Assembly (NCBI RefSeq): GCF_044762665.1
Contig: NZ_JBIWES010000001.1
Location: 558,001 to 622,000 of the forward strand
Length of the DNA stretch: 64,000 bases
DNA from: Peribacillus frigoritolerans_B
Lineage (GTDB): Bacteria > Bacillota > Bacilli > Bacillales > DSM-1321
Direction: 5' to 3'
The stretch's first letter is position 1; each line of letters starts with the position of its first letter. Under the pieces are notes generated by a model. That model did no database searches and had not been told where the DNA came from. It saw only the letters and a list, made by a program, of their open reading frames with translations. This document shows positions 1 through 9,556 of the stretch, one piece after another. Position numbers and translations under genes: made by a program.

Positions 1-941
1 ATCACCAAGTGGATCGTGCCTTGCTGATGAGTGCCAAAGAAGAACAGTACAAGATGATGGGTGAGTTTGAAGCAAACGTAATGAACCAGATGGATGCTTA
101 TATCGGGCTTCGTGCCGGGGATAATATCAATGAACAATCCGATGTCCCTTCGGAGAAGATGGCGATTCATGGACAGACAATCGGTAAAGTACATAGAAAT
201 ATCCGCGTGCCAAAAACAAAATGGGTTGTACTTCGCTACCCGACAAATTCCATGGCCCAATTAGCCAAAATGAGCACAGAAGCATTCGAAGACTTTTATT
301 TCGAAGTCTGCAACCTCGACTATGGCAAAATGAGCGCAGCAATGGACAACCTTGTTGAATTGATGGATAAAACGGATAAGGTCCGCTTAACTGGGCCCGG
401 TACGGACCTAACCTTCTCCATCAAAGACATTAAAGCCATCAAATGTGCGGGTGAGCTGAACATTCCTGACGGTGAAGTATATACGGCTCCAGTTAAAGAT
501 TCCATCAATGGAGTGATTTCGTATAATACTCCTTCCCCTTATCAGGGTTTTACTTTTGAAAACGTGAAGTTAACATTCAAGGATGGAAAAATCGTTGAAG
601 CGGTTGCGAATGATACGGAACGCATCAACAAAATTTTTGATACTGATGAAGGCGCACGATATGTCGGTGAATTTGCAATTGGTGTAAATCCTTATATTCT
701 ACACCCGATGCAAGATATCCTCTTTGATGAAAAAATTGATGGAAGTTTTCATTTCACTCCCGGACAATGCTATGATGATGCCTATAACGGAAACCATTCA
801 GACATTCACTGGGACCTGGTCAATATCCAGCGGCCTGAATACGGCGGCGGGGAAATCCATTTTGATGACGTCTTGATACGCAAGGACGGACGCTTCGTTT
901 TACCGGAACTGGAAAATTTAAATCCAGAAAATTTAAAATAA
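1..941 (+). CDS. ampS: M29 family aminopeptidase (AmpS-like), 5' end cut by window
   Basis: C-terminal part of a cytoplasmic metallo-aminopeptidase that removes N-terminal residues from peptides. The frame is open to the window edge, so the start lies outside; about 313 residues are visible, against roughly 410 for the family. Seen: the family's metal-ligand pattern, with Glu in GELNIPDGE, Glu in GEFAIGVNP, and a His/Tyr/His/Asp cluster in FHFTPGQCYDDAYNGNHSD near the C-terminus. It converges on murC and shares a bidirectional terminator with it. Family assignment is secure; the exact symbol is by similarity to B. subtilis AmpS. Confidence 0.9.
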   Translation, partial: HQVDRALLMSAKEEQYKMMGEFEANVMNQMDAYIGLRAGDNINEQSDVPSEKMAIHGQTIGKVHRNIRVPKTKWVVLRYPTNSMAQLAKMSTEAFEDFYFEVCNLDYGKMSAAMDNLVELMDKTDKVRLTGPGTDLTFSIKDIKAIKCAGELNIPDGEVYTAPVKDSINGVISYNTPSPYQGFTFENVKLTFKDGKIVEAVANDTERINKIFDTDEGARYVGEFAIGVNPYILHPMQDILFDEKIDGSFHFTPGQCYDDAYNGNHSDIHWDLVNIQRPEYGGGEIHFDDVLIRKDGRFVLPELENLNPENLK

Positions 942-956
942 CATAAAAACCAATAA

Positions 957-997
957 AAAAACGACCAACCCGCTACTAACGGATCGGTCGTTTTTTT
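957..997. terminator. Bidirectional rho-independent terminator, ampS/murC
   Basis: ACGACC at 961-966 pairs with GGTCGT at 986-991, flanked by an A run on the left and a T run on the right. It can therefore end transcription from both convergent genes. Confidence 0.85.
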
Positions 998-2300
998 ATT
1001 TTACCTGCAGTGTATGCTCGTAGGCTGCTTGGAACTTTTGAATGTCCCCCGCACCCATGAATAACACGACACTGTTATCATGGTTTTGCAATATTGATGT
1101 TGTGTTCTCCGTAATCAGCTCGGCACCTGGAATCCTTTCTTGAAGGTCTTCAATCGATAACTTTCCTTGATGTTCACGAGCAGATCCAAAAATTTCACAT
1201 AAGTATACTTTGTCGGCCAAATTCAAGCTGTCGGCGAATTCGTCCAGGAATGCCTGCGTTCTCGAGAATGTATGCGGCTGGAATACCGCAACAACTTCAC
1301 GCTCTGGATATTTCTGACGAGCCGAGTCAACAGTTGCAGAGATCTCGGTCGGATGGTGTGCATAATCATCAATGATGATCTGACTTCCGATTTCCTTTTC
1401 GGAGAACCGGCGTTTAACTCCGCCAAAAGTCCGCAATTGGGCTTTCACAGCTTCCGTATCCAAGTTTTCATATTTACAAAGTGCAATGACACCAAGTGCA
1501 TTCAACACATTATGCTTTCCAAAAGTAGGAATTGTGAATGTATCATAGTAATTGTTCCTTACATGCACATCAAAAGTCGTGCCATCCGGAGTGACGGAAA
1601 CATTTTTCGCTTGAAAATCATTTCCTTCTGCAAATCCGTAAAAAATAACCGGTACTTTCGCCTGAATATGTGGTAAATGCTCATCATCCCCGCACGCTAT
1701 GATGCCTTTGTTGACCTGGAGGGCCATCGTTTGGAAAGCCTCGAACACGTCTTCGACATTGGCGTAATAATCAGGATGATCAAAATCGATATTCGTCATG
1801 ATTGCATAATCCGGATAATAGGAAAGGAAATGACGGCGATATTCACATGCTTCGAATACGAAGTAATCAGAATTCACGATCCCTTTACCCGTTCCATCCC
1901 CAATCAAGAAGGATGTCGGTTTAGCGCCCCCCATTACATGGGCAAGTAAGCCGGTCGTCGATGTTTTACCATGCGCTCCCGTAACCGCCACGCTAATGAA
2001 GTTTTTCATGAAATCACCTAGGAAACGGTGATAACGGATAATCGGCAAATCAAGTTCTTTTGCCTTTACGATTTCCGGATGACTATCCGGAAACGCATTT
2101 CCTGCAATGATGGTCATTCCAGGTTGAATATTTTCCTCGTTGAAAGGAAGGATTTTAATCCCGGCTTTTTCTAATGCCAATTGTGTAAAAAATTCTTTTT
2201 CGTAATCGGAACCCTGCACTTCAATATTCATATCATGCAGTATTTGTGCAAGAGCACTCATACCCGACCCTTTAATTCCCACAAAATGGTAAGCAGTCAT
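996..2300 (-). CDS. murC: UDP-N-acetylmuramate--L-alanine ligase
   Basis: Cytoplasmic peptidoglycan precursor enzyme: joins L-Ala to UDP-MurNAc using ATP. The protein has 434 residues, the usual size. Seen: N-terminal nucleotide-binding GIKGSGM near residue 9, the Mur ligase ATP motif TGAHGKTSTTG near residue 110, and a central YAHHPTEI segment typical of MurC. The frame stays open about 43 codons further upstream, but ATG at 2300 follows GGTGGAGG at good spacing and begins MTAYHFVGIKG, like B. subtilis MurC. sftA lies upstream on the same strand, as in B. subtilis. Confidence 0.95.
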   Translation of the reverse strand: MTAYHFVGIKGSGMSALAQILHDMNIEVQGSDYEKEFFTQLALEKAGIKILPFNEENIQPGMTIIAGNAFPDSHPEIVKAKELDLPIIRYHRFLGDFMKNFISVAVTGAHGKTSTTGLLAHVMGGAKPTSFLIGDGTGKGIVNSDYFVFEACEYRRHFLSYYPDYAIMTNIDFDHPDYYANVEDVFEAFQTMALQVNKGIIACGDDEHLPHIQAKVPVIFYGFAEGNDFQAKNVSVTPDGTTFDVHVRNNYYDTFTIPTFGKHNVLNALGVIALCKYENLDTEAVKAQLRTFGGVKRRFSEKEIGSQIIIDDYAHHPTEISATVDSARQKYPEREVVAVFQPHTFSRTQAFLDEFADSLNLADKVYLCEIFGSAREHQGKLSIEDLQERIPGAELITENTTSILQNHDNSVVLFMGAGDIQKFQAAYEHTLQVK

Positions 2301-2584
2301 AAAGCGAACCTCCACCAATCGTCTACCTGTATGACAGTATATGACGTCATCTTTTATTTGTTTTTCCATTACGAGACTTGTTAGTAACGCAATTTCTTCA
2401 TAGGTTTTCAAGCTTTTATTTTCAATCATTCATCAACAAAAATCTATTATATCACTTTTTTATTCATTCATCCATGTCAGGCAGATGCCAATTTATCAAA
2501 TCATTGGTTTTTCCCTCAATTAAGGTGATAAAAAAGGGTTTTCACCCTTTCACATTATATACAATTTCCTTTTATTAGGTTCTC

Positions 2585-5419
2585 TTAATTAACATGTAAA
2601 AATTCCAGTTCTTCTTCCGTAATCAATACATCCCTTGGCCTTGAGCCCCTGGATTCGGAAACGACTCCATGTTGCTCCATCATTTCTATTAGACGCGCTG
2701 CACGGTTATATCCGACACGGAAGCGCCTTTGGACGCTCGATGCAGATGCGGCCTGCTGGCTCACGACAAATTCACAAGCCTCGAAAAACAGTTCATCCGC
2801 TTCTTCCGTGACCTGGGCCCTGTTCAGCAAGTCTTCCTGTTCAAACAGGTATTTCGGTTGCTGCTCCAGTTTAACATGGTTGACCACTTGATCGATTTCT
2901 TCATCACTCACGAAAGTCCCTTGCAGGCGCACCGTTTTTGAAGAGCCGTTTTCAGCGAATAACATATCCCCTCTTCCCAATAGTTTTTCTGCACCGCCGC
3001 TATCGATGATTGTACGGGAGTCGACTTGTGAAGAAACCGAAAAAGCGATCCTTGTCGGGATATTTGCCTTGATCAATCCAGTTATGACATCGACTGAAGG
3101 TCTTTGAGTGGCTACAATCAAATGGATGCCGCAGGCACGGGCCTTTTGAGCAATCCGGCAAATCGCTTCCTCTACATCAGCCGGGGACATCATCATTAGA
3201 TCCGCAAGCTCATCGATGATCACCAGGATATAAGGCAGCTTGCTTGAATATTGACCGGCTTTTTCCGCTTGTTCATTAAAGCGGGTGATATCACGTACAC
3301 CCGCATGTACAAACAATTCATAACGTCGTTCCATCTCCTCTACAGCCCATTTCAACGCAGCCGTAGCGGCTTTTACATCGGTTATGACTGGACTGACCAA
3401 ATGCGGGATCCGGTTATATGGGGCGAGCTCGACCATTTTCGGATCGATCAATAGTAACTTCAACTCCTGCGGCGTCGCTTTATACAGCAAGCTGACCAGC
3501 ATGGTGTTGATACAGACACTTTTCCCCGATCCAGTTTGCCCGGCTATCAATCCATGCGGCATCTTTCTCAAATCCGTGATAATCGGCTGACCGGATATAT
3601 CGAGTCCTAAAGCCACGGCAAGCGGTGATTCATGCTCTTGAAACTCAGTACTTTCCAAAACCTCACGCAAAAATACCGGTTTGCTTTTCCTGTTCGGAAT
3701 CTCGATGCCGATTGTATGTTTACCCGGAATGGGCGCTTCCATCCTCATATCCTGAGCAGCAAGGCTTAATTTGATGTCATCCATCAGGTTCGTCACTTTA
3801 TTCACCTTCACTCCCGGCTCCGGATGCACCTCGAAACGAGTTACTGCCGGTCCTTGAGTGACATTGACGACCTTTGCACGGACATTGAAATTTTTCAATG
3901 TCTGATCAAGTAATAATGTCTGTTCCTCGAGCCACTCATCATCATGCACAGCATAAGTGGGAGGTGTCAGCAATTCGATATTCGGAAACACATAGTATGG
4001 ATTATCATCCGCTTCCACGGAGCCAAAAACTTCCGGGGCATCGCCTTGGCCACTTTCCGCTGTCTCTGTATAAACTGCTTCTTGATACCCATCTCCAGAA
4101 ATGGGGGATTCCTGTTCAAGAAGCCGCTTAGGGTCGGAACCAATATTGGATTCAACTGTATTTTCAGGCACTGCGGCGGTTTCGGTGTCCAAAAAGGCAG
4201 GTGTAATGTCCGGAGTCCCCTCTTTCGGCATAACTCTGCTTTCCTCCGGTTTCCGTTCGGGAATGGCGGATGGTTCCGCTTGTCCTGCCTCCGTTTGGGC
4301 AGCGTCATCCATAGGCCGTTTGTCAGGTGAAACTACTGCCCTTTCCGAATCAAGGCTTTTTTTTTCCGGCATCATTCTATTCATGAAGCCATTTTTTTCC
4401 CGATCTTGCTTAAGCATCATCACATTAAATGGGATATGTTTTTTCGGACGTTTAGGCTGCACTTCAGGTATTGCTTCAGATGGGTCACTTTCAGGCATTG
4501 TTTCTTGACTTACGGATGGTTGATTTGATTGTACAGCAACCTCCCCGGGAACCGATATCGCTTCAGGCGGAGTGTAGTCCGCCTGTTCCATGATGGATAC
4601 AGCGACTTCGCGTCCAAAATCGACTTGGTCCTGTTCAATAGCCTCTTTTTCTACCTCAGGCTCAATAATGTTAGGCTCGCTTACTGCTTCTTCTGGCAGT
4701 GACTCAATGGGATTTCTTCGAAAGAAAGCGGGTATCTCCGAATCTTCCTTTTTTTCTTCCGCTTGTTCCGGTATAAGAATGGCGGGTTCTACCGTCATTG
4801 CCTCATGTGACGCACCTTTTGAGATTTCAGGGATCGATACCGGAATCTCGATATCGGGTTCTTCTTTTTTTAGGATGGGCATTTTGCTTTCCAATTCATA
4901 TTCGACAATTTCTTCAGAAGGGACTATTTTTTTTTCCGGACGACGGAACCCGTAAATGGGTGAAGGGATTTCCGTTGGGCGGAATGGAGTATTTGACGGG
5001 ACTATTTTTGAAGTTTCCTCCCTGTCGAAGCTTCTCCGTTTTGGTTCAGGATCCCTTACAGGCCTTCTCGGTGTTTCTTTGGGCACATTCTTCCCCTGTT
5101 TAGGTTCGTTGTCCTCCCTGTTTCTTTCCCTAGGCTTTCTTTTATTCTGCTCCCGGTCTGGAATGAGCGGAAACTTGAACTGGCCTTTTGGATATTGAAA
5201 CAGGATTTTCGTATCCGGGTCTGGCGTCTGTGACATTTTTTCCACATTTTGATTATAAACCTTTATTTCTTCTTTCTTTGACTTCGAAAGCTTCGAAAAA
5301 TCCATTTTCCTTAATGTCTCTTCATCAAGCGGTTCATCTATAATAATTTCTTCGATTTCAATAATTTCCTCTGCTTGGAACCATTTTTTCATCTTATTTA
5401 GCCATTTCAAAACTATCAC
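2585..5419 (-). CDS. sftA: DNA translocase SftA (FtsK/SpoIIIE family, soluble)
   Basis: Cytoplasmic FtsK-type ATPase that moves chromosomal DNA away from the closing septum. Of 944 residues, the first 450 or so are acidic, Pro/Glu-rich, low in complexity and lack membrane helices, which distinguishes SftA from SpoIIIE. Next come the alpha/beta motor with Walker A GQTGSGKS near residue 628 and Walker B VIIDELADL, and a C-terminal winged-helix gamma domain (RRFRVGYNRAARLIEMME). The start is uncertain: GTG at 5419 or TTG at 5410, the latter giving MKWLNKMKKWF. It lies upstream of murC, as in B. subtilis. Confidence 0.94.
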   Translation of the reverse strand: MIVLKWLNKMKKWFQAEEIIEIEEIIIDEPLDEETLRKMDFSKLSKSKKEEIKVYNQNVEKMSQTPDPDTKILFQYPKGQFKFPLIPDREQNKRKPRERNREDNEPKQGKNVPKETPRRPVRDPEPKRRSFDREETSKIVPSNTPFRPTEIPSPIYGFRRPEKKIVPSEEIVEYELESKMPILKKEEPDIEIPVSIPEISKGASHEAMTVEPAILIPEQAEEKKEDSEIPAFFRRNPIESLPEEAVSEPNIIEPEVEKEAIEQDQVDFGREVAVSIMEQADYTPPEAISVPGEVAVQSNQPSVSQETMPESDPSEAIPEVQPKRPKKHIPFNVMMLKQDREKNGFMNRMMPEKKSLDSERAVVSPDKRPMDDAAQTEAGQAEPSAIPERKPEESRVMPKEGTPDITPAFLDTETAAVPENTVESNIGSDPKRLLEQESPISGDGYQEAVYTETAESGQGDAPEVFGSVEADDNPYYVFPNIELLTPPTYAVHDDEWLEEQTLLLDQTLKNFNVRAKVVNVTQGPAVTRFEVHPEPGVKVNKVTNLMDDIKLSLAAQDMRMEAPIPGKHTIGIEIPNRKSKPVFLREVLESTEFQEHESPLAVALGLDISGQPIITDLRKMPHGLIAGQTGSGKSVCINTMLVSLLYKATPQELKLLLIDPKMVELAPYNRIPHLVSPVITDVKAATAALKWAVEEMERRYELFVHAGVRDITRFNEQAEKAGQYSSKLPYILVIIDELADLMMMSPADVEEAICRIAQKARACGIHLIVATQRPSVDVITGLIKANIPTRIAFSVSSQVDSRTIIDSGGAEKLLGRGDMLFAENGSSKTVRLQGTFVSDEEIDQVVNHVKLEQQPKYLFEQEDLLNRAQVTEEADELFFEACEFVVSQQAASASSVQRRFRVGYNRAARLIEMMEQHGVVSESRGSRPRDVLITEEELEFLHVN

Positions 5420-5836
5420 TCTTTCTACATCTGTAGTTATGGAACTAATTCTACCAGTTATTTTAAAAATATCGAGAAAATTTAAGCTAAATTGGGATTA
5501 GTATCTTTTTTTTATCGCATTCTTACCAACTAAACGTATTTCGCAGAACTCCTACCCTATTAAACCCCTTCTGAAATGAGTTTAAACCTATCATCGCGAA
5601 ATAACATTAGCCCCTAGTCTACTATTTAAATAAAACACAGCTGTTAAATCGCGTTTACAAAGAGATTAAGTTTTCATGCTGACTTGAAAGCAGACTGCCC
5701 TATTCATTACATCATCCTTCAATGAAACCCCCGACAGCATCCAAATACCTTTCACAACCCATAAAACACCGTTCGTTAATACCGAACGGTGTTTTGTGGG
5801 TTTCTCCGTTTTTTTTGCAAACAAGGACCAAAGGGA
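5420..5836. other. Intergenic region between M20 hydrolase and sftA
   Basis: No reading frame with a plausible ribosome binding site was found on either strand. Apart from the strong hairpin at 5757-5802 the stretch is AT-rich and should hold the sftA promoter near 5430-5500. I could not fix a -35/-10 pair. Confidence 0.5.
5757..5802 (-). terminator. Strong hairpin terminator after the M20 hydrolase
   Basis: AAAACACCGTTCG (5763-5775) and CGAACGGTGTTTT (5783-5795) are perfect complements around a 7-nt loop. The stem can be extended outward by AACCCA/TGGGTT. A/T ends within the stem and the position downstream of a minus-strand gene fit a terminator. Confidence 0.8.
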
Positions 5837-7030
5837 CTATTTCCATTCATAAAAACTGCAAACAACCTGCGCCACTGATTTGGAAGCGATCAAAAGGGCA
5901 TCTTCATCAATGTCGAATTTAGGATGGTGATTGAAATATGCCTTCTCCACCCCTTTCGGTTTACAGCCAATGTAAAAGAAGCAGCCTGGTATCTTTTCTG
6001 CATAATACGAAAAATCTTCTGAACCTGAGAAAACCGGAAATTCCACAACCTTTTTAATATCTTTATCATTCATGCTTTCCAGGCTTTTTTTCACGAATCC
6101 AGTCAGTTCAGGGTCATTATATAACGGAGGGTAATCGGGCACATATGTAAGTTCGCACTGAACATCGAATTCCGTTTCTACCCCTTTGACGATCCGGTGG
6201 ATTTCCTTATCGATCAGCTGTTGGGTTTCCGCTGTCATATAACGGACATCCCCTTCAATTTCTATACGATCTTTAATGACATTAAAGCTTCCTTTTCCAT
6301 CGAAGGACCCGATTGTGACTACACCCATATCAAATGGGTTCAAGCGACGGCTGATTACGGTTTGTACGGCTGTCACGAAATGGGCCCCTGCCACAATGGA
6401 ATCATTAGCCATATGCGGGGAGGAACCATGGCCGCCTACACCCTTTATCGCCAGTTTGAAATAGGTCCGTCCAGCCATCGAATAGCCGCCGCGATACCCG
6501 ACGACCCCTGCTGGATGCGACGGAAATAAGTGGATTCCAAAAACAGCATCCAGTTCATCCAAAGCCCCTGATTCCATAATGCTTTTTGCTCCTCCTGGGG
6601 GTGTCTCTTCTGCATGTTGATGGATTATTTTGATTGTACCTGATAGGGAATCTTTCAGCTCATTGATGCAGTCTGCCAGTACTAATAAATAAGCGGTATG
6701 CCCATCGTGTCCGCAGGCATGCATGACACCTTCATTTTTTGAACGGAACGGGACCTCCGCTTCTTCCGTAATCGGCAATGCATCGAAATCCGCACGGAGA
6801 CCTATCGTTTTCCCAGGTTTTCCGCCTTCGATCGTTACGATGATCCCTAATCCATTTCCTATATTCGTTTGTATCGACACATCTTTCCCTTTATAAAAAT
6901 CAATGATATATTGTGCCGTTTTCTCTTCTTTGAAGGATAGTTCCGGATTCTCGTGTAAGTGACGGCGGATTTGAACCATTTCCCCTTTTCGGGCTTCCAG
7001 CATGTCCATTAATTTGCTTTTCACGTTCAC
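5837..7030 (-). CDS. M20 family amidohydrolase (N-acyl amino acid/hippurate hydrolase type)
   Basis: Probable cytoplasmic di-metal hydrolase releasing amino acids from N-acyl conjugates; the substrate is not known. Seen over 397 residues: HLHENPELSF near the N-terminus, the HACGHDGHTA metal motif, a catalytic HQHAEE segment, a dimerisation lid with GGHGSSPH, and SGSEDFSYY near the C-terminus, all typical of the YxeP/YtnL/HipO group. The longer frame to 7081 is unlikely: GTG at 7030 follows AAAGGGGGAG at good spacing. It sits where B. subtilis has ytpR, so it is an insertion into the conserved block or ytpR was lost here. Confidence 0.85.
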   Translation of the reverse strand: MNVKSKLMDMLEARKGEMVQIRRHLHENPELSFKEEKTAQYIIDFYKGKDVSIQTNIGNGLGIIVTIEGGKPGKTIGLRADFDALPITEEAEVPFRSKNEGVMHACGHDGHTAYLLVLADCINELKDSLSGTIKIIHQHAEETPPGGAKSIMESGALDELDAVFGIHLFPSHPAGVVGYRGGYSMAGRTYFKLAIKGVGGHGSSPHMANDSIVAGAHFVTAVQTVISRRLNPFDMGVVTIGSFDGKGSFNVIKDRIEIEGDVRYMTAETQQLIDKEIHRIVKGVETEFDVQCELTYVPDYPPLYNDPELTGFVKKSLESMNDKDIKKVVEFPVFSGSEDFSYYAEKIPGCFFYIGCKPKGVEKAYFNHHPKFDIDEDALLIASKSVAQVVCSFYEWK

Positions 7031-7193
7031 GGTAATTCTCCCCCTTTGTCGGGTATGCCTTTCGTGGCCCCTGTATAGCATTTATACATCATGCCCCGTT
7101 GAATATCATTGTGGATAAACAGTGTAATAGTATAGGACCCTGCTTACGGGTCGTTACTTAGTTGCTTAAACTACCGCACTACTAAAAAGGATT

Positions 7194-7910
7194 CTATTGG
7201 AATATTTGCTGTTCATATTTCCAATATAAGTTCTCGGATTCTTTCTTTTCTAAGAAGGTGACTACAAATTTAGTTTTATAATCTGGATCTGAAAATGAAA
7301 CTTTATGATTGTGTGTCCAGCCTATTTTTCCTAATTTACTGAAAAGATGCTGTTCATCGGTATCGGTTTCTCTCATGATCCGTTCTCTTCCTATAACTTC
7401 ATCGTTTCTCTTTTTGATTTCGAGAAACACATCTATATAAGAAACTTCTTGTTCACAGACAATACTGCAAGAATATTTTCTGTTAGGGCTGCTTTTCTTC
7501 GCATAAATCCACTTGTTCGCAAAGCCCAGGTTTATTATTTTTTGATGGATGGCCTTAAAATGGCCAATATCAAGATTAAGTTCCTTAGCTACTTGTTCTA
7601 AAGGTTTTTGCATAACTTCAAGTGTATATTCTTTTTTCCTTTGGTCCGTAGGCAAAGATAAAAACTCTTTCATATTAATCTCAGCGAAAACAGATTTATG
7701 ATTAAACATAATAAACGAACCAGCGTCTAATTTGTTTATTATGTCCAAGCCTGATACACAATTAATCAGTATTCCCTTATATTCATCCGTTTTGAATTCT
7801 GAAAGCAAACGACTGTATAAAGAAGCGATACATCTTGTTTCCCTATAAAAGATTAAATTTGCCTGTCTATCCTCTGGAAAGAATAATTCAATATTTCTTA
7901 TAATCGGCAT
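7194..7910 (-). CDS. Hypothetical protein, unrecognised family
   Basis: I do not recognise this 238-residue protein. ATG at 7910 follows CCGGAGGT at 7 nt, giving MPIIRNIELFF; the frame extends 17 codons further but has no binding site there. It appears soluble, with no signal peptide or membrane helix. The middle (EVMQKPLEQVAKELNLD, then HFKAIHQKIINLGFANKW) could form helix-turn-helix-like helices; the C-terminal third is rich in charged and aromatic residues. It looks more AT-rich than its neighbours and interrupts a conserved Bacillus gene order, which suggests acquisition by transfer. The leader may contain a riboswitch-like element (8036-8130). Confidence 0.7.
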   Translation of the reverse strand: MPIIRNIELFFPEDRQANLIFYRETRCIASLYSRLLSEFKTDEYKGILINCVSGLDIINKLDAGSFIMFNHKSVFAEINMKEFLSLPTDQRKKEYTLEVMQKPLEQVAKELNLDIGHFKAIHQKIINLGFANKWIYAKKSSPNRKYSCSIVCEQEVSYIDVFLEIKKRNDEVIGRERIMRETDTDEQHLFSKLGKIGWTHNHKVSFSDPDYKTKFVVTFLEKKESENLYWKYEQQIFQ

Positions 7911-8035
7911 AACTACCTCCGGAAAACCAATGAAAATCTTTTTATAATGCCGGAACTGCATTTACGTTTACTAAGCAAAAGGCGCTTCTATTCAATTTAA
8001 AAAAATTGCAATCAACCCATTATTATATTGGACGC

Positions 8036-8130
8036 TAAAACGGACAGAGTGTTTTTCCAAGGAATACTTTTGGAACTTACTCCTTCGGTGGCTCAATGCT
8101 TTGCACTCTTCCGCAGCGTTCATCCGCTTG
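8036..8130 (-). ncRNA. Glycine-riboswitch-like structured leader, probably degenerate
   Basis: Read on the minus strand, a hairpin AGCG-GATGAA-CGCT (8128-8115) is followed by a long outer helix: CGGAAGAGTG (8113-8104) pairs with CACTCT-G-TCCG (8051-8041) with one bulged G. Inside sits CACCGAAGGAG (8090-8080), which matches the conserved core I remember from glycine aptamers, then a TTCCAA/TTGGAA hairpin. The usual CAGGxAAAAGGAC segment after the outer helix is absent, so ligand binding is doubtful. It lies about 125 nt upstream of the unrecognised gene on the same strand. Homology is from memory, not a search. Confidence 0.35.
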
Positions 8131-8230
8131 TTCTATTGTTTTATTCCATATTTTCAAAATATTTCAATTATATTATCGCCGATTAAAAAATAAATATCAA
8201 CTCCAAGAGTCATATACTCTATCAAACTTT

Positions 8231-8270
8231 AAAAGGACCGCTGCCAGATGCTGACACGGTCCTTTTGTGA
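8231..8270 (-). terminator. Terminator after ytpQ
   Basis: AAAAGGACCG (8231-8240) pairs with CGGTCCTTTT (8257-8266). It lies directly downstream of ytpQ on the minus strand, where the stem is followed by AAAG rather than a long T run outside it. Confidence 0.75.
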
Positions 8271-8279
8271 TTCAATATA

Positions 8280-9086
8280 TTATTGTTCACGCTTTTTGTT
8301 TTTACCCATAATGAAGATGGGCTCCAGCTCATTTTCTTCGTAAAGGAATGATAGAGCCGTTATCGGAACATGACCGCTGGCAAAGAAGCTCATCGCCATT
8401 TGCGCCAGAATATCATAGCCCGTATCATTCTTCACATCGGCAATGATGATGACATCCTGATGGGGAATGGCCACAGCCATGGTCCCCTCGATCTTGTCCT
8501 TCATTTCCCGAAGCCATGATTCATTCAGGATCCTGCTGGCATCATATCCATCATTCGTGTTCAAAAAATAAAATGCATTACCTGCAACGATATCCGACTT
8601 CATTTCAGTGGAAAGGGAACGGGCATTAAAAAGGGCAATTTCACGGATCCTGTCACCCTGCCAATTTTCACGTTGAATCATCTTTTCATCTATAAGACGG
8701 TAGGTTTTACCTAAATCAAGGGCATAAAAAATCCGGGTTTCAGCTGTATGCTCATCGAATAAAAATGGATTTCCTTCTTCCGATTCCATTGGAAAGGAGG
8801 TCGAGCGGATGACTGGGAAAATGAATTTCTCCTTGCCTTCCATGCTGTGTTCTTCCCCCATCACATTCAGGGCCTCTTCCACGTAATAAATAATTTCATC
8901 GATCGCCTTTTCCTGTACGTTTTCATAGTTAGCAAGTACAGGAGGCAACTCGATGGTGATTCCCTTCCCTGTCTTCACATTTTCCACCCGTAACGTATCT
9001 TGCTTGCTATCGAATTTGAATGTCCGACCCTCATCTTTTAAACGTTCCTTCAAGATATTTTTTAGCTTCGTGCTGTCCATTTTCAT
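8280..9086 (-). CDS. ytpQ: DUF1444 family protein YtpQ
   Basis: Conserved Bacillales protein of unknown function, 268 residues, the length of B. subtilis YtpQ. It appears cytoplasmic and acidic with no membrane segment. ATG at 9086 follows GAGGAGGG, which supports the start. It is followed upstream on the same strand by the thioredoxin-like ytpP only about 50 nt away, so the two are probably one operon, as in B. subtilis. No catalytic motif was recognised. Confidence 0.88.
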   Translation of the reverse strand: MKMDSTKLKNILKERLKDEGRTFKFDSKQDTLRVENVKTGKGITIELPPVLANYENVQEKAIDEIIYYVEEALNVMGEEHSMEGKEKFIFPVIRSTSFPMESEEGNPFLFDEHTAETRIFYALDLGKTYRLIDEKMIQRENWQGDRIREIALFNARSLSTEMKSDIVAGNAFYFLNTNDGYDASRILNESWLREMKDKIEGTMAVAIPHQDVIIIADVKNDTGYDILAQMAMSFFASGHVPITALSFLYEENELEPIFIMGKNKKREQ

Positions 9087-9136
9087 GACTGACCCTCCTC
9101 TTCATTGAAAAATCCCCAGCGAGAAGGGGATTTTGA

Positions 9137-9448
9137 TTATAGTGATTGAATGAATTCCTCAATTTGTTCTTGCGTTTTACGATCCTTGCTCACGAATCTG
9201 CCTAACTCTTTACCATTATCATAGGCGATGAAACTTGGTATACCGAATACATCATTTGCCGCACACACATCGATGAATTCATCACGGTCCACATAAATGA
9301 ATGTAAAGTCAGGAAATTTCGTTTCAATCTCCGGCATTATCGGTTCGATTACACGGCAATCTCCACACCATGTTGCTGAAAAAAGAAAGATATGTTTGCC
9401 TTCATTTTTCAATGCATCATATTGTTCAACGGTTTGTAAATTTTCCAT
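9137..9448 (-). CDS. ytpP: Thioredoxin-like protein YtpP
   Basis: Small cytoplasmic thioredoxin-fold protein, 103 residues. Seen: active-site WCGDC (Cys-Gly-Asp-Cys) near residue 27, and the cis-Pro region FGIPSFIAYDNG. It should act in thiol-disulfide exchange; the partner is unknown. A good binding site (GCAGGAGG) precedes ATG at 9448. It is co-directional with ytpQ, 50 nt apart, the conserved arrangement. Confidence 0.9.
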   Translation of the reverse strand: MENLQTVEQYDALKNEGKHIFLFSATWCGDCRVIEPIMPEIETKFPDFTFIYVDRDEFIDVCAANDVFGIPSFIAYDNGKELGRFVSKDRKTQEQIEEFIQSL

Positions 9449-9556
9449 TTGAATATTCCTCCTGCTCTAAATGACACCTTAGTTTTTATAATCCCATCAT
9501 ACCAGACTCTCCGCGAATCAACCATTAATACGGATCGGTGGAAAGGCAGGGTCATC

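Noticed and set aside
1272..1949. Plus-strand frames opposite murC
   Set aside because: They are antisense shadows of a well-supported conserved gene.
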